Below are positions 16,074 through 23,060 of a stretch of DNA of 57,985 bases, in pieces. A model generated the notes under the pieces. That model did no database searches. It was not told where the DNA came from and saw only the letters and a list, made by a program, of their open reading frames with translations. The DNA is from Oscillospiraceae bacterium (GTDB lineage Bacteria > Bacillota > Clostridia > Oscillospirales > Oscillospiraceae). Every line of letters starts with the position of its first letter. Position 1 is the stretch's first letter. Position numbers and translations under genes: made by a program. The DNA is taken from NCBI GenBank assembly GCA_902798545.1, contig CADBWQ010000026.1, forward strand, positions 1 through 57,985, given 5' to 3'.

Positions 16074-17192
16074 TTACATCAGTTTCAGCAGTACCGTGAG
16101 AATTCCAGCCAGGGGTACTGCGATTCCTGCAAACCAGGCAAAGTAGCGGCCCATTGAGACCGGCAGATCCCCAATAAACTTCCCTGTCTGGCCGTTCATG
16201 GCAAAAATGAAGTTCTTATTGTTCCATCGGGTGGTGAGCATCCATACCGGCAGGAGCGCGTAGACGGTTCTCTCTCTCTGTACATGAACCTGTCTCTCCC
16301 TCGGTGTTACGGAGGAATACCCTGAGACCGTCGAATCCAGGATCTCCAGTGCGGTGGTTGAGCTTCTCGTTTTTGCGCGCTCAAAGCTCTCTTTATCATC
16401 CACGTCATAGATATCCGCCAGGAACCCGGGCATATATGCAGTGGAAAAAGGCTTCAGATCCGTATAGTCAAAAGGCTCAATGGAATCCATCAGGTCGTCC
16501 GGCATCTTTTTGGAGCCATCGGCAGGGATCCGCGTAAAGCGCACGGTTCCGGAACGGCGGACATCGTAATACTCCGTCGTCGTAACCATCTCATTCCCAT
16601 GTGGCACGGACATCACCCTGGTGGCACGATAGCTCGTATCGGCAACCGCCTTTCCGTCAAACAGCCAGAACGGGACATATACACCTTTGATCTCTTCCAA
16701 ATGGCTGGTCCTGGAGAAGGCCTTCGGAAGCAGTTTCTTGCCCTGATAGTACTTTTTCAGCGAATCCAGTGCCTGTTCCTTTGAAAGCCGGAAAGGAAGG
16801 ATATAGTCCGGCTTCAGCATTCCATGAAACTGCCCCGGTACCACGGAGGGGTTGCCGCAATACGGACAGCTGGTGGCCGCCGTCGTTGCGTCACAGATCA
16901 TCTGTGCTCCGCAGGACGGGCAATTATAGATTTTCATTCCATCCTGCTTCGCGTCCCAGATGTTCTGTTCGGAATCCCAGTCCTCTTCCGCGTTATTCTC
17001 CCCGCCGGCTTGCGTGGCTTCATCGATGGCTGCCTGTTCCGCTTCTTCCAGCTTTGCCTGATAGATTTTTTCGATTTCAGCAGTTGTAAAGCTGCTTCCG
17101 CAATAATCGCACTGCAGCTTCCCACTGGCACCGTCATAGTGCAGCGGCCCGGTACAGGATGGGCATTGATAGTTTGTGATCTGTGATGGCAT
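16074..17192 (-). CDS. Zinc-ribbon membrane protein
   Basis: 372 residues with two zinc ribbons: CPSCTG ... CDYC near residues 10-33 and CPSCGAQ ... CPYC near residues 90-120. A long beta-rich middle part (VPFWLFDGKAVADTSYRATR) follows, with a C-terminal membrane helix (about 348-368). It resembles the TFIIB-type zinc-ribbon proteins that sit beside SPFH and TPM genes in Clostridia. The function is unknown. GGGAG precedes the ATG. It is separated by 14 bp from the TPM gene. Confidence 0.75.
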   Translation of the reverse strand: MPSQITNYQCPSCTGPLHYDGASGKLQCDYCGSSFTTAEIEKIYQAKLEEAEQAAIDEATQAGGENNAEEDWDSEQNIWDAKQDGMKIYNCPSCGAQMICDATTAATSCPYCGNPSVVPGQFHGMLKPDYILPFRLSKEQALDSLKKYYQGKKLLPKAFSRTSHLEEIKGVYVPFWLFDGKAVADTSYRATRVMSVPHGNEMVTTTEYYDVRRSGTVRFTRIPADGSKKMPDDLMDSIEPFDYTDLKPFSTAYMPGFLADIYDVDDKESFERAKTRSSTTALEILDSTVSGYSSVTPRERQVHVQRERTVYALLPVWMLTTRWNNKNFIFAMNGQTGKFIGDLPVSMGRYFAWFAGIAVPLAGILTVLLKLM

Positions 17193-17227
17193 AGTCTACT
17201 CCCGTTCGTTCTGGATGATTGTGCACC

Positions 17228-18139
17228 TCAGGGATGCACACGCCGCTCTTCGAGGGTCTCCCAGGGAATCTTATCCGGCATCGTCGCGCCGCTGTTTACC
17301 AGCGGCAGATACCAGTCTTCATAGTAAAACGGTCTCTGATTCTTCGGTGCTTCCTCCCAGCGGTCTCCCCAGGGGCGGAGATAAACCGTCGCGCTGTAGT
17401 GCTCTCCTTCTGCGTCATGTTCGATCTCAGAGATCAGAAGCGCCGGATCCGGTTTTGCGAGCGTTAATTCCCCTTTATGAATCTCCATAAGGTCAAAATA
17501 TCCGTTCAGAGAAGTAATCCGATCCCCAGTCTCCTGCGTCAGGACGATTTCAGACAGGGGTTGTGTCCGACTGCCGTCTTCATCCCATAGAGACATACGG
17601 ATATTTCCGTCCTCCGTCCTGGTAAAAGCGGCGCAGCAGTCATACCAGCTGACCGGCATGTCTCCGGAAGAGTTTTCGATCTTCCACCAGCCGTACCATT
17701 CGCCGAGAAATGCATCGCAGCCTGTGTCCACAGCTCCGTCTTCCGGGGACATCTCTGTCCGCCTGATCATGCGCAGCTCCGTCTCTCCGTCCACAGTCCG
17801 GAGGATAATCGTGCCGTTTTCCACGGTACCTGTCAGGAACAGTGAGCCGGTCTGAAGGAAAAAGGTTCCTTCGTCATAAGACCATTTCACCCGTCCCTCC
17901 GAATTTTCCCCTGCGATTTGTCCGATGCCGTCGGCGTCGAGGCGAAGCGCCAGTCTGTTGTTGGAAACCAGAAGGTCCGGGAGAGAAATGCCTCCGCTGT
18001 TCACTGCATCCAGAACCCATTCTCCTGCAAGGCCGCTGGTGTCACTCGCCCGGCCACAGCCGGAGACAAGAAAAGAAAAAAAGAGTGCAATCAGGAAGGG
18101 CAAAAAACGATTCCCATTGTTCTTTCTGCCCAGCATCAT
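17228..18139 (-). CDS. Hypothetical lipoprotein
   Basis: 303 residues from tandem ATGs preceded by GGAGGAG. The signal peptide ends in a lipobox (FLVSGC). The mature part is beta-rich and starts with a lipocalin-like GEWVLDAVNSGG segment, repeated as FLGEWYGWWKIE, so it may hold two small beta-barrel domains. No known family is recognised with confidence. The gene lies between the SPFH and zinc-ribbon genes. A 53-codon in-frame extension running back into the SPFH gene is rejected because it has no site and would bury the signal peptide. Confidence 0.65.
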   Translation of the reverse strand: MMLGRKNNGNRFLPFLIALFFSFLVSGCGRASDTSGLAGEWVLDAVNSGGISLPDLLVSNNRLALRLDADGIGQIAGENSEGRVKWSYDEGTFFLQTGSLFLTGTVENGTIILRTVDGETELRMIRRTEMSPEDGAVDTGCDAFLGEWYGWWKIENSSGDMPVSWYDCCAAFTRTEDGNIRMSLWDEDGSRTQPLSEIVLTQETGDRITSLNGYFDLMEIHKGELTLAKPDPALLISEIEHDAEGEHYSATVYLRPWGDRWEEAPKNQRPFYYEDWYLPLVNSGATMPDKIPWETLEERRVHP

Positions 18140-18155
18140 GCACTCCTCCTCATTA

Positions 18156-19472
18156 TCACACGATATCGCCAGAATCAAACGGGTCGCCGCATTCCGGGCA
18201 GAACTTCGGCAGGTTTGTCGGATCCGCCGGTTCCCAGCCACACTTGTCGCAGCGGTACTGGGGCGCGCCATCCGGCTTCTTCGTCCCGCATTCGGCACAG
18301 AACTTGCCCTTGTTTACACTTCCGCAGTTTGGGCAGGTCCAGCCGACCACCACGACGGGTTCCGGCTTCTTCGTTCCGCATTCGGCGCAGAACTTTCCGC
18401 TGGCCTGTTTTCCGCAGCCGGGACAGGTCCACAGATCCGCTGCAGCCGTCGAAGCTCCAGGCTGCTGCGCCCCCATCTGATACAGGCCCTGTGCGCTGAT
18501 TCCGCCGACGCCCTGGGCCATGTTCATTCCGGCAAAGCCCATGACCGCACCCGCGTTTTCATTCGCCGCGGCTGCCTGCATGGCAGATGCCTGCGCCCCA
18601 ACCAGATGCGCCGCCGCCATGGTTGGATTACGGAAGGCAGCATTGCGTTGGAGTTCCTTGATCATCTGTTCGTCTTCTTCGCTGGCCTTCACGCTGGATA
18701 CGCCGATAGAGACGATCTCAATGCCGCGGTATTCACTCCACTTGGCGGAGAGCTCTGCATTCAGTGCATCCGCCAGTTCATGCGTATGGCCGGGCAGCGC
18801 CGAATAGCGAACACCGATCTCCGAGATTCTGGCAAAGGCGGGCTGCAGTGCGGTGAGCAGTTCTGTGCGCATCTGCCCGCTGAGTTGCTCTACGGTATAT
18901 TGACTTGTAATATTACCACAGACATTGGTATAGAACAGAAGAGGATTGGTCAGACGGAAGCTGTATTCGCCAAAGCAACGGATCGAGATGTCGATATCCA
19001 GGCCAACATTCGCATCCACCACACGGAACGGGACCGGTGATGGCGTGCCGTATTTATTGCCGGTGATCTCCTTGGTGTTGAAATAATAAACCCTCTGGTC
19101 CTTGGGAGCTTCTCCGCCGAAAGTGAAGCGCTTACCGAGAACTTTGAAAACCTCCATAATGCTGTCTCCAAGATTTCCTGAGAACACAGAAGGCTCGGTA
19201 GACGCATCGTACTGGTATTCACCCGGTTCCGCACAGACGTCCACGATCTTGCCCTGCTCGACGATCAGCATGCACTGTCCGTCTGCAACCGCAATCACAG
19301 AACCGCTGGAGATGATGTTGTCAACCCCGTTGTTGCCACCGCGCATGGTGGACTTTTTCTTTCCTTTTACGGCAAGAACGTCATTGGGCAGCGCCTCACA
19401 GTAAAAGTATTCCTTCCACTGGTCGGCAAGAACGCCAGTCGAGGCACCGAGTGCTGCATGAATAAGACCCAT
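18156..19472 (-). CDS. SPFH-domain protein with three C-terminal zinc ribbons (YdjI-like)
   Basis: 438 residues. An SPFH/band-7-like domain (about 15-290; GKRFTFGGEAPKDQRVYYFNTKE and ISIRCFGEYSFRLTNPLLF) is followed by an Ala/Met/Gly-rich linker and three consecutive CxxC...CxxC ribbons (CPGCGK ... CAECG, CPNCGS ... CAECG, CDKCG ... CPECG). This matches the virion-core-protein-like SPFH family found with TPM and zinc-ribbon partners. A scaffold role at the membrane is inferred. AAAGGGG precedes the start, and a shorter N-terminus is preferred over a 42-residue extension. Confidence 0.85.
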   Translation of the reverse strand: MGLIHAALGASTGVLADQWKEYFYCEALPNDVLAVKGKKKSTMRGGNNGVDNIISSGSVIAVADGQCMLIVEQGKIVDVCAEPGEYQYDASTEPSVFSGNLGDSIMEVFKVLGKRFTFGGEAPKDQRVYYFNTKEITGNKYGTPSPVPFRVVDANVGLDIDISIRCFGEYSFRLTNPLLFYTNVCGNITSQYTVEQLSGQMRTELLTALQPAFARISEIGVRYSALPGHTHELADALNAELSAKWSEYRGIEIVSIGVSSVKASEEDEQMIKELQRNAAFRNPTMAAAHLVGAQASAMQAAAANENAGAVMGFAGMNMAQGVGGISAQGLYQMGAQQPGASTAAADLWTCPGCGKQASGKFCAECGTKKPEPVVVVGWTCPNCGSVNKGKFCAECGTKKPDGAPQYRCDKCGWEPADPTNLPKFCPECGDPFDSGDIV

Positions 19473-19530
19473 ATTTTTCCCCTTTCTATCCTTAAAAAAT
19501 GATGTACGAGTCTGGGATTTCTTCGAGAAC

Positions 19531-19559
19531 ATAATAAAAGAATGTCCCTGAAAAATCAA
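19531..19559 (-). promoter_or_regulatory. Promoter of the SPFH operon
   Basis: Minus-strand TTGATT (19559-19554), a 17-bp spacer and TATTAT (19536-19531), about 60 bp before the SPFH start. Confidence 0.5.
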
Positions 19560-19612
19560 TCCCCGAATTATAAATAATTGAAAGATTTCTCTCGGCACCT
19601 GATAAATAATAC

Positions 19613-19641
19613 TTGAATTTCTACTCGTAATGTGTTATAGT
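19613..19641 (+). promoter_or_regulatory. Promoter of secG
   Basis: TTGAAT (19613-19618), a 17-bp spacer and TATAGT (19636-19641), 52 bp before the secG ATG and divergent from the SPFH promoter. Confidence 0.6.
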
Positions 19642-19692
19642 TTTTGGGCTTCAACAAAGAGTACATGTGTTTTTGAAAGGATTGACGTTATT

Positions 19693-19932
19693 ATGTCTGC
19701 TGTTACAATCGTCTTTGCAGTTCTTCAGTTGCTTTCCGGTCTTGCCCTGACCGTGATTGTTCTGATGCAGAGCGGAAAGAGTGCCGGTCTTTCCGGTGCG
19801 ATTTCCGGTGGTGCTGAGACGTTTTTGTCCAAGGGGAAAGCCAAGACCCTAGATGCGAAGCTTGCGAAAGCCACAAAGTGGTTTGCTATCGCTTTTGTTG
19901 TTCTGACCCTCGTGTTGAACCTGGTCGGCTGA
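19693..19932 (+). CDS. secG: Preprotein translocase subunit SecG
   Basis: 79 residues, two membrane helices separated by the conserved cytosolic segment VLMQSGKSAGLSGAISGG. It assists SecYE-mediated export. AAAGGA precedes the ATG, and a longer in-frame start has no hydrophobic match to the family. It is monocistronic, ended by the strong hairpin that follows. Confidence 0.95.
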   Translation: MSAVTIVFAVLQLLSGLALTVIVLMQSGKSAGLSGAISGGAETFLSKGKAKTLDAKLAKATKWFAIAFVVLTLVLNLVG

Positions 19933-19943
19933 TTCTCTTCTGA

Positions 19944-19986
19944 AGAAAAGAGCCCGGCGGTCTCTGAGACCGTCGGGCTCTTTTCT
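19944..19986. terminator. Bidirectional terminator of secG and the exporter operon
   Basis: 21-bp near-perfect stem (AGAAAAGAGCCCGGCGGTCTC and complement) with a 1-base centre and T-tracts on both sides. On the minus strand it closes the operon that ends with the LysM peptide gene. Confidence 0.9.
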
Positions 19987-19994
19987 TCTCCTTT

Positions 19995-20219
19995 TTACCC
20001 CTTCAGAGGGACAAGGAGTTTCACGCCGGGATACACGCTGTCCAGCTTCTCAATATGATTGAGCTCGGCAAGGACAGCCACTGTCGTCCCAAAGCGATGG
20101 GCCAGGACAGACAGGCTGTCGCCGTTCTGTACCGTATACAGGAACACAGTTCCGTTGTATGCGCCGCCGGTGACGGTTTCCATTTCTTTATCATTCATCA
20201 TACGTATTTTTACTGCCAT
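19995..20219 (-). CDS. Double-glycine leader peptide with LysM cargo
   Basis: 74 residues. Residues 1-19 end in NDKEMETVTGG, matching the L-x-x-x-E-L/M-E-x-V-x-G-G leader cut by C39 peptidases. The predicted mature part (from Ala20) is one LysM domain (YTVQNGDSLSVLAHRFGTT ... LDSVYPGVKLLVP), which binds peptidoglycan. It has no Sec signal peptide, so export by the C39 ABC exporter encoded 5 kb upstream in the same operon is the natural reading. It is the last gene of the operon, 16 bp after the DUF218 gene and just before the terminator. Processing and export are inferred from the motif and context. Confidence 0.75.
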   Translation of the reverse strand: MAVKIRMMNDKEMETVTGGAYNGTVFLYTVQNGDSLSVLAHRFGTTVAVLAELNHIEKLDSVYPGVKLLVPLKG

Positions 20220-20235
20220 GGGTCAAAACCTTTCT

Positions 20236-21675
20236 TCACATAATCAGGGTCAGCGCTGCACTGAGCGCGGAAATAATGCTTACGGCTACCAGCTGTGACA
20301 TCCAACTCTCCGCAAGGAGGCCGATAAACTCTCTCAGGAACGCGTTGGGCCAGAAGTACCACTTTGTGCGGCTTCCCATGCCGTCAATATTCCAGCCCAT
20401 TTCTTCTGCCAGGATCCCGCCCCGGCACACATGGTAGCTGGATGTGGAAAAGGCTACTCTGCCGTCCTTCTCCGTTGATTTAATCAAGTCACGAGAGAAC
20501 GTAAGATTCTCCCGTGTTGTCTGGGATCTGTTTTCTATCAGGATCTGGTTATCATCAATCCCCTGCTCGCGCATATAATCTGCCATCGCCTCCGCTTCCG
20601 CCACAGGTTCATCACTCCCTTTCCCTCCGCTGGGAACCAGGATCGGCTGTTTCCCGCAGGCGGCCACCTGAGCCCGGGCGAAAGCAATGGCGCGGTCCAC
20701 TCTTCCGCGGATAAGCGGATAAAGCGTTCCGTCGGGGCGGATCCGGCATCCGAGGATGATGACATATTCCTTGTCATATGCCGGTTCATGTCTTCCCGCT
20801 TCGACCGCTCGAATGACAGTCGCAGCGAGCTGGCATTCAAAATAAACAAACATGCCAGCATAGACATTGCAGAGAATATTGCGCATCGGAAATGTGAGCC
20901 GGGAATAGGAAAGGCGGATTCCGCTCAGCGCGCCGAGGACCATACCCGCTCCAATCAAAATCCCGAGCATGTTTGCTGGACGTAATCCCTCGTGCCAGAT
21001 CAGGACCAGATTGCTGATTGCAACCAGCATCGCAAATATGCCAACCGCATAAGCAGTCCAGCGCACAAAGGTCTGGGCAGAGGAAATGATCCCGAGGAGC
21101 AGCGTCCAGACGGTACCCGCATTTCTGTCTTGAAGGAATGCAAGGAGATATTCCGTCCGGAAGAAGCTTATCACGAAGAAGAAAATTGAAAGACCGAGCA
21201 GGCGGATCGACCGATAGCTGAAGTGAATCGCTTGCTGTTCACGCCTCGACGCAGCAAAAAGGATTCCGGACACGGAGAGGAAATACAACATGAGGCAAAG
21301 CACTAGGTATTCCCAGCCTGTGAAGTTCCAGGTAATGCTGTCAGTCAGGATACCGAAAGCAAGGGATCGCAGCGTCATGGTAATTTCACGCTCATAAAGC
21401 GAATTCTCACTCAAGCCTTCCCAGACCAGTGTGGCAGTTGTTTTACCTCTCTGCAGCGCTGTAAAGTGAAGCGCAAGCTCCTGCTCCTCTTCCAGAACGC
21501 GGCTGTCTGCAAGCTGCACTACCTGTTCCGGTGAAAAACGCAACTCCATGCCTTTGGCCTCAGGAGGCAGTTCAAAATAAAGCGTCAACCCATCTCCGCC
21601 AAGACGGATACACAGACAGAGCACGCAAAACCACAGGAGGCTCGCAGCAAGGATCTGGAAGAGTGTCTTCTTCAT
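20236..21675 (-). CDS. Integral membrane YdcF/SanA-like (DUF218) protein
   Basis: 479 residues. A signal/membrane helix (1-25) is followed by an extracytoplasmic segment, a set of membrane helices (about 120-300), and a DUF218 domain (about 305-450; VIILGCRIRPDGTLYPLIRGRVDRA, PSGGKGSDEPVAEAEAM, ENRSQTTRENLTFS, STSSYHVCRGG). The domain occurs in ElyC/SanA/YdcF proteins linked to envelope polymers, but its reaction is uncertain. The start has GGAGC upstream and precedes the signal helix. It lies inside the exporter operon between a response regulator and the LysM peptide. Confidence 0.8.
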   Translation of the reverse strand: MKKTLFQILAASLLWFCVLCLCIRLGGDGLTLYFELPPEAKGMELRFSPEQVVQLADSRVLEEEQELALHFTALQRGKTTATLVWEGLSENSLYEREITMTLRSLAFGILTDSITWNFTGWEYLVLCLMLYFLSVSGILFAASRREQQAIHFSYRSIRLLGLSIFFFVISFFRTEYLLAFLQDRNAGTVWTLLLGIISSAQTFVRWTAYAVGIFAMLVAISNLVLIWHEGLRPANMLGILIGAGMVLGALSGIRLSYSRLTFPMRNILCNVYAGMFVYFECQLAATVIRAVEAGRHEPAYDKEYVIILGCRIRPDGTLYPLIRGRVDRAIAFARAQVAACGKQPILVPSGGKGSDEPVAEAEAMADYMREQGIDDNQILIENRSQTTRENLTFSRDLIKSTEKDGRVAFSTSSYHVCRGGILAEEMGWNIDGMGSRTKWYFWPNAFLREFIGLLAESWMSQLVAVSIISALSAALTLIM

Positions 21676-21728
21676 AGAACGGCTCCTAACAGAATGGATA
21701 TCAGCTGGAAAAAGGGATTTCAATCTTT

Positions 21729-22538
21729 TCAGTCATCATACAGGGCGTAGCTGATCTCATCCAATTCCGCATGGACAGTCTCTGGCCAGCTGTACTGATT
21801 CATATAGTCCCCGAGATACTGATATTTGGATTCGAGTTTATTGTTCAACCAGTCGTATAGATCGCACTCAATTCGATCGGTAGCAATGGCCATGCTCCCG
21901 CGCTGTTTCAGAATAATCCCGTTCAGCTTCAGCCTGGAGAAGGTGTTCTGGAGGTCCTGTCGCAGATTGGACAGGTAAGAGGCTTTCTTCTCGGGGTCGC
22001 CGTCATCCTCCCAAAGGCAGGCGATGATTTCACCGTTTGTCGTCTGTGCGCCACGGTTATTGATCAGGACCGCTACAATCTCTTTGGTTTTGGAGTACTT
22101 GAAGGCAACAGGCTTCCCATCAACAAAGAGTTCAAAGTTACCGAAGGTCTGGGCAAATACTCTCTTCTGATTCTTCTGGGCCGCGGGATGCCGCAGATCT
22201 TCGAACTCTCTCTGCAGATTCTCCCGGGACGGCGGTTTCAGAAGATAGCCGCTGGCATGCTGCGCCAGGGCGGAATAGCCGAACTGTTTGTCATCAGAGA
22301 GATAAATCAAATTGACCAGGGGATACATCTCCTGGAGATACTGTCCGAAGTCCAGTCCGTTCAATTCGGACAGAGAGGTGTCAAGAATCGCAATATCAAC
22401 TTCTCTCGATCTGGAAGCCGCCAGCGCAGTAAGACTGCTCCCAAAACAGGCAAGTTCCGCCTCAGGATCGATTGCCGAAACAAAGTCTTTGACAGACTGG
22501 AGCGTTTCCTCATTTTCAAAAACGATGAGGACAGTCAT
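21729..22538 (-). CDS. SARP-like response regulator with degenerate receiver
   Basis: 269 residues. The receiver domain (1-120) keeps the phospho-acceptor position Asp53 (ILDTS) and Lys of LLKPPSRE, but the acidic pair near the N-terminus is Phe7-Glu8 instead of Asp-Asp. The C-terminal half (about 135-269) has the wHTH of SARP/OmpR type (TFGNFELFVDGKPVAF, KTKEIVAVLI) followed by a short BTAD-like helical part. It is clearly paralogous to the regulator at 29494-30285. It may act without phosphorylation. It is coupled to the upstream gene by an ATGA overlap. Confidence 0.8.
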   Translation of the reverse strand: MTVLIVFENEETLQSVKDFVSAIDPEAELACFGSSLTALAASRSREVDIAILDTSLSELNGLDFGQYLQEMYPLVNLIYLSDDKQFGYSALAQHASGYLLKPPSRENLQREFEDLRHPAAQKNQKRVFAQTFGNFELFVDGKPVAFKYSKTKEIVAVLINNRGAQTTNGEIIACLWEDDGDPEKKASYLSNLRQDLQNTFSRLKLNGIILKQRGSMAIATDRIECDLYDWLNNKLESKYQYLGDYMNQYSWPETVHAELDEISYALYDD

Positions 22539-23044
22539 TCTTCCGTTCCTCCCAATACAAGTCCGCTGCTGGAAACCGTGCGCACTTTCTGATGCTTCAA
22601 CTCTTCACTTGTCATATAAAGGGAGCCTACTTCGCCAACCAGGAGCATGTCCCCGCCGTTCAGCGCCGCATCCCGCAGAGGTCCCGCACTCAGATCTGAA
22701 ATCACCAGGGCCGCAAACCTGTCATAGTTGTCTTCGTCAATGATCGGGAAATGGTGCTGCATCCTGTACCAGTGCTTTGGATCGAAGCCCATATTGCCGG
22801 TATGCAGGCGGTCAGCAGTCGCTTCCACATCCTCCGGCCCGGCGAGCTGCCCGGCTACAGCCCCGATATCATCGCAGAACAGCATCGCATACGCTCTGAG
22901 GATCTGATTCCGCACGGTATCCTTCTTCCCGTTGCGTTCAATGACACTGTCCATAACTCTGTAATAGTATTCCTGCGCGTCATCGTCCTCTTCAAAATGC
23001 AGAATTGCATTATAAAAAGCATTGTTTATCAGGGGATGCGCCAT
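22535..23044 (-). CDS. Hypothetical protein in the exporter operon
   Basis: 169 residues from an ATG preceded by GGAAGAG. It is soluble, acidic and helix-rich in the first 100 residues (HFEEDDDAQEYYYRVMDSVI), and ends in a Gly/Ser/Val segment. No signal peptide or known domain is recognised. It sits directly after the ABC subunit gene (16 bp) and overlaps the degenerate response regulator by ATGA, so the two products may work together, for example as an adaptor that controls the regulator. That role is only inferred from position. Confidence 0.6.
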   Translation of the reverse strand: MAHPLINNAFYNAILHFEEDDDAQEYYYRVMDSVIERNGKKDTVRNQILRAYAMLFCDDIGAVAGQLAGPEDVEATADRLHTGNMGFDPKHWYRMQHHFPIIDEDNYDRFAALVISDLSAGPLRDAALNGGDMLLVGEVGSLYMTSEELKHQKVRTVSSSGLVLGGTEE

Positions 23045-23060
23045 ACCGTCTCTTCCTTTC

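Noticed and set aside
17228-18298. Longer lipoprotein gene starting inside the SPFH gene
   Set aside because: The 53-codon extension lacks a site and would place the signal peptide and lipobox far inside the protein.
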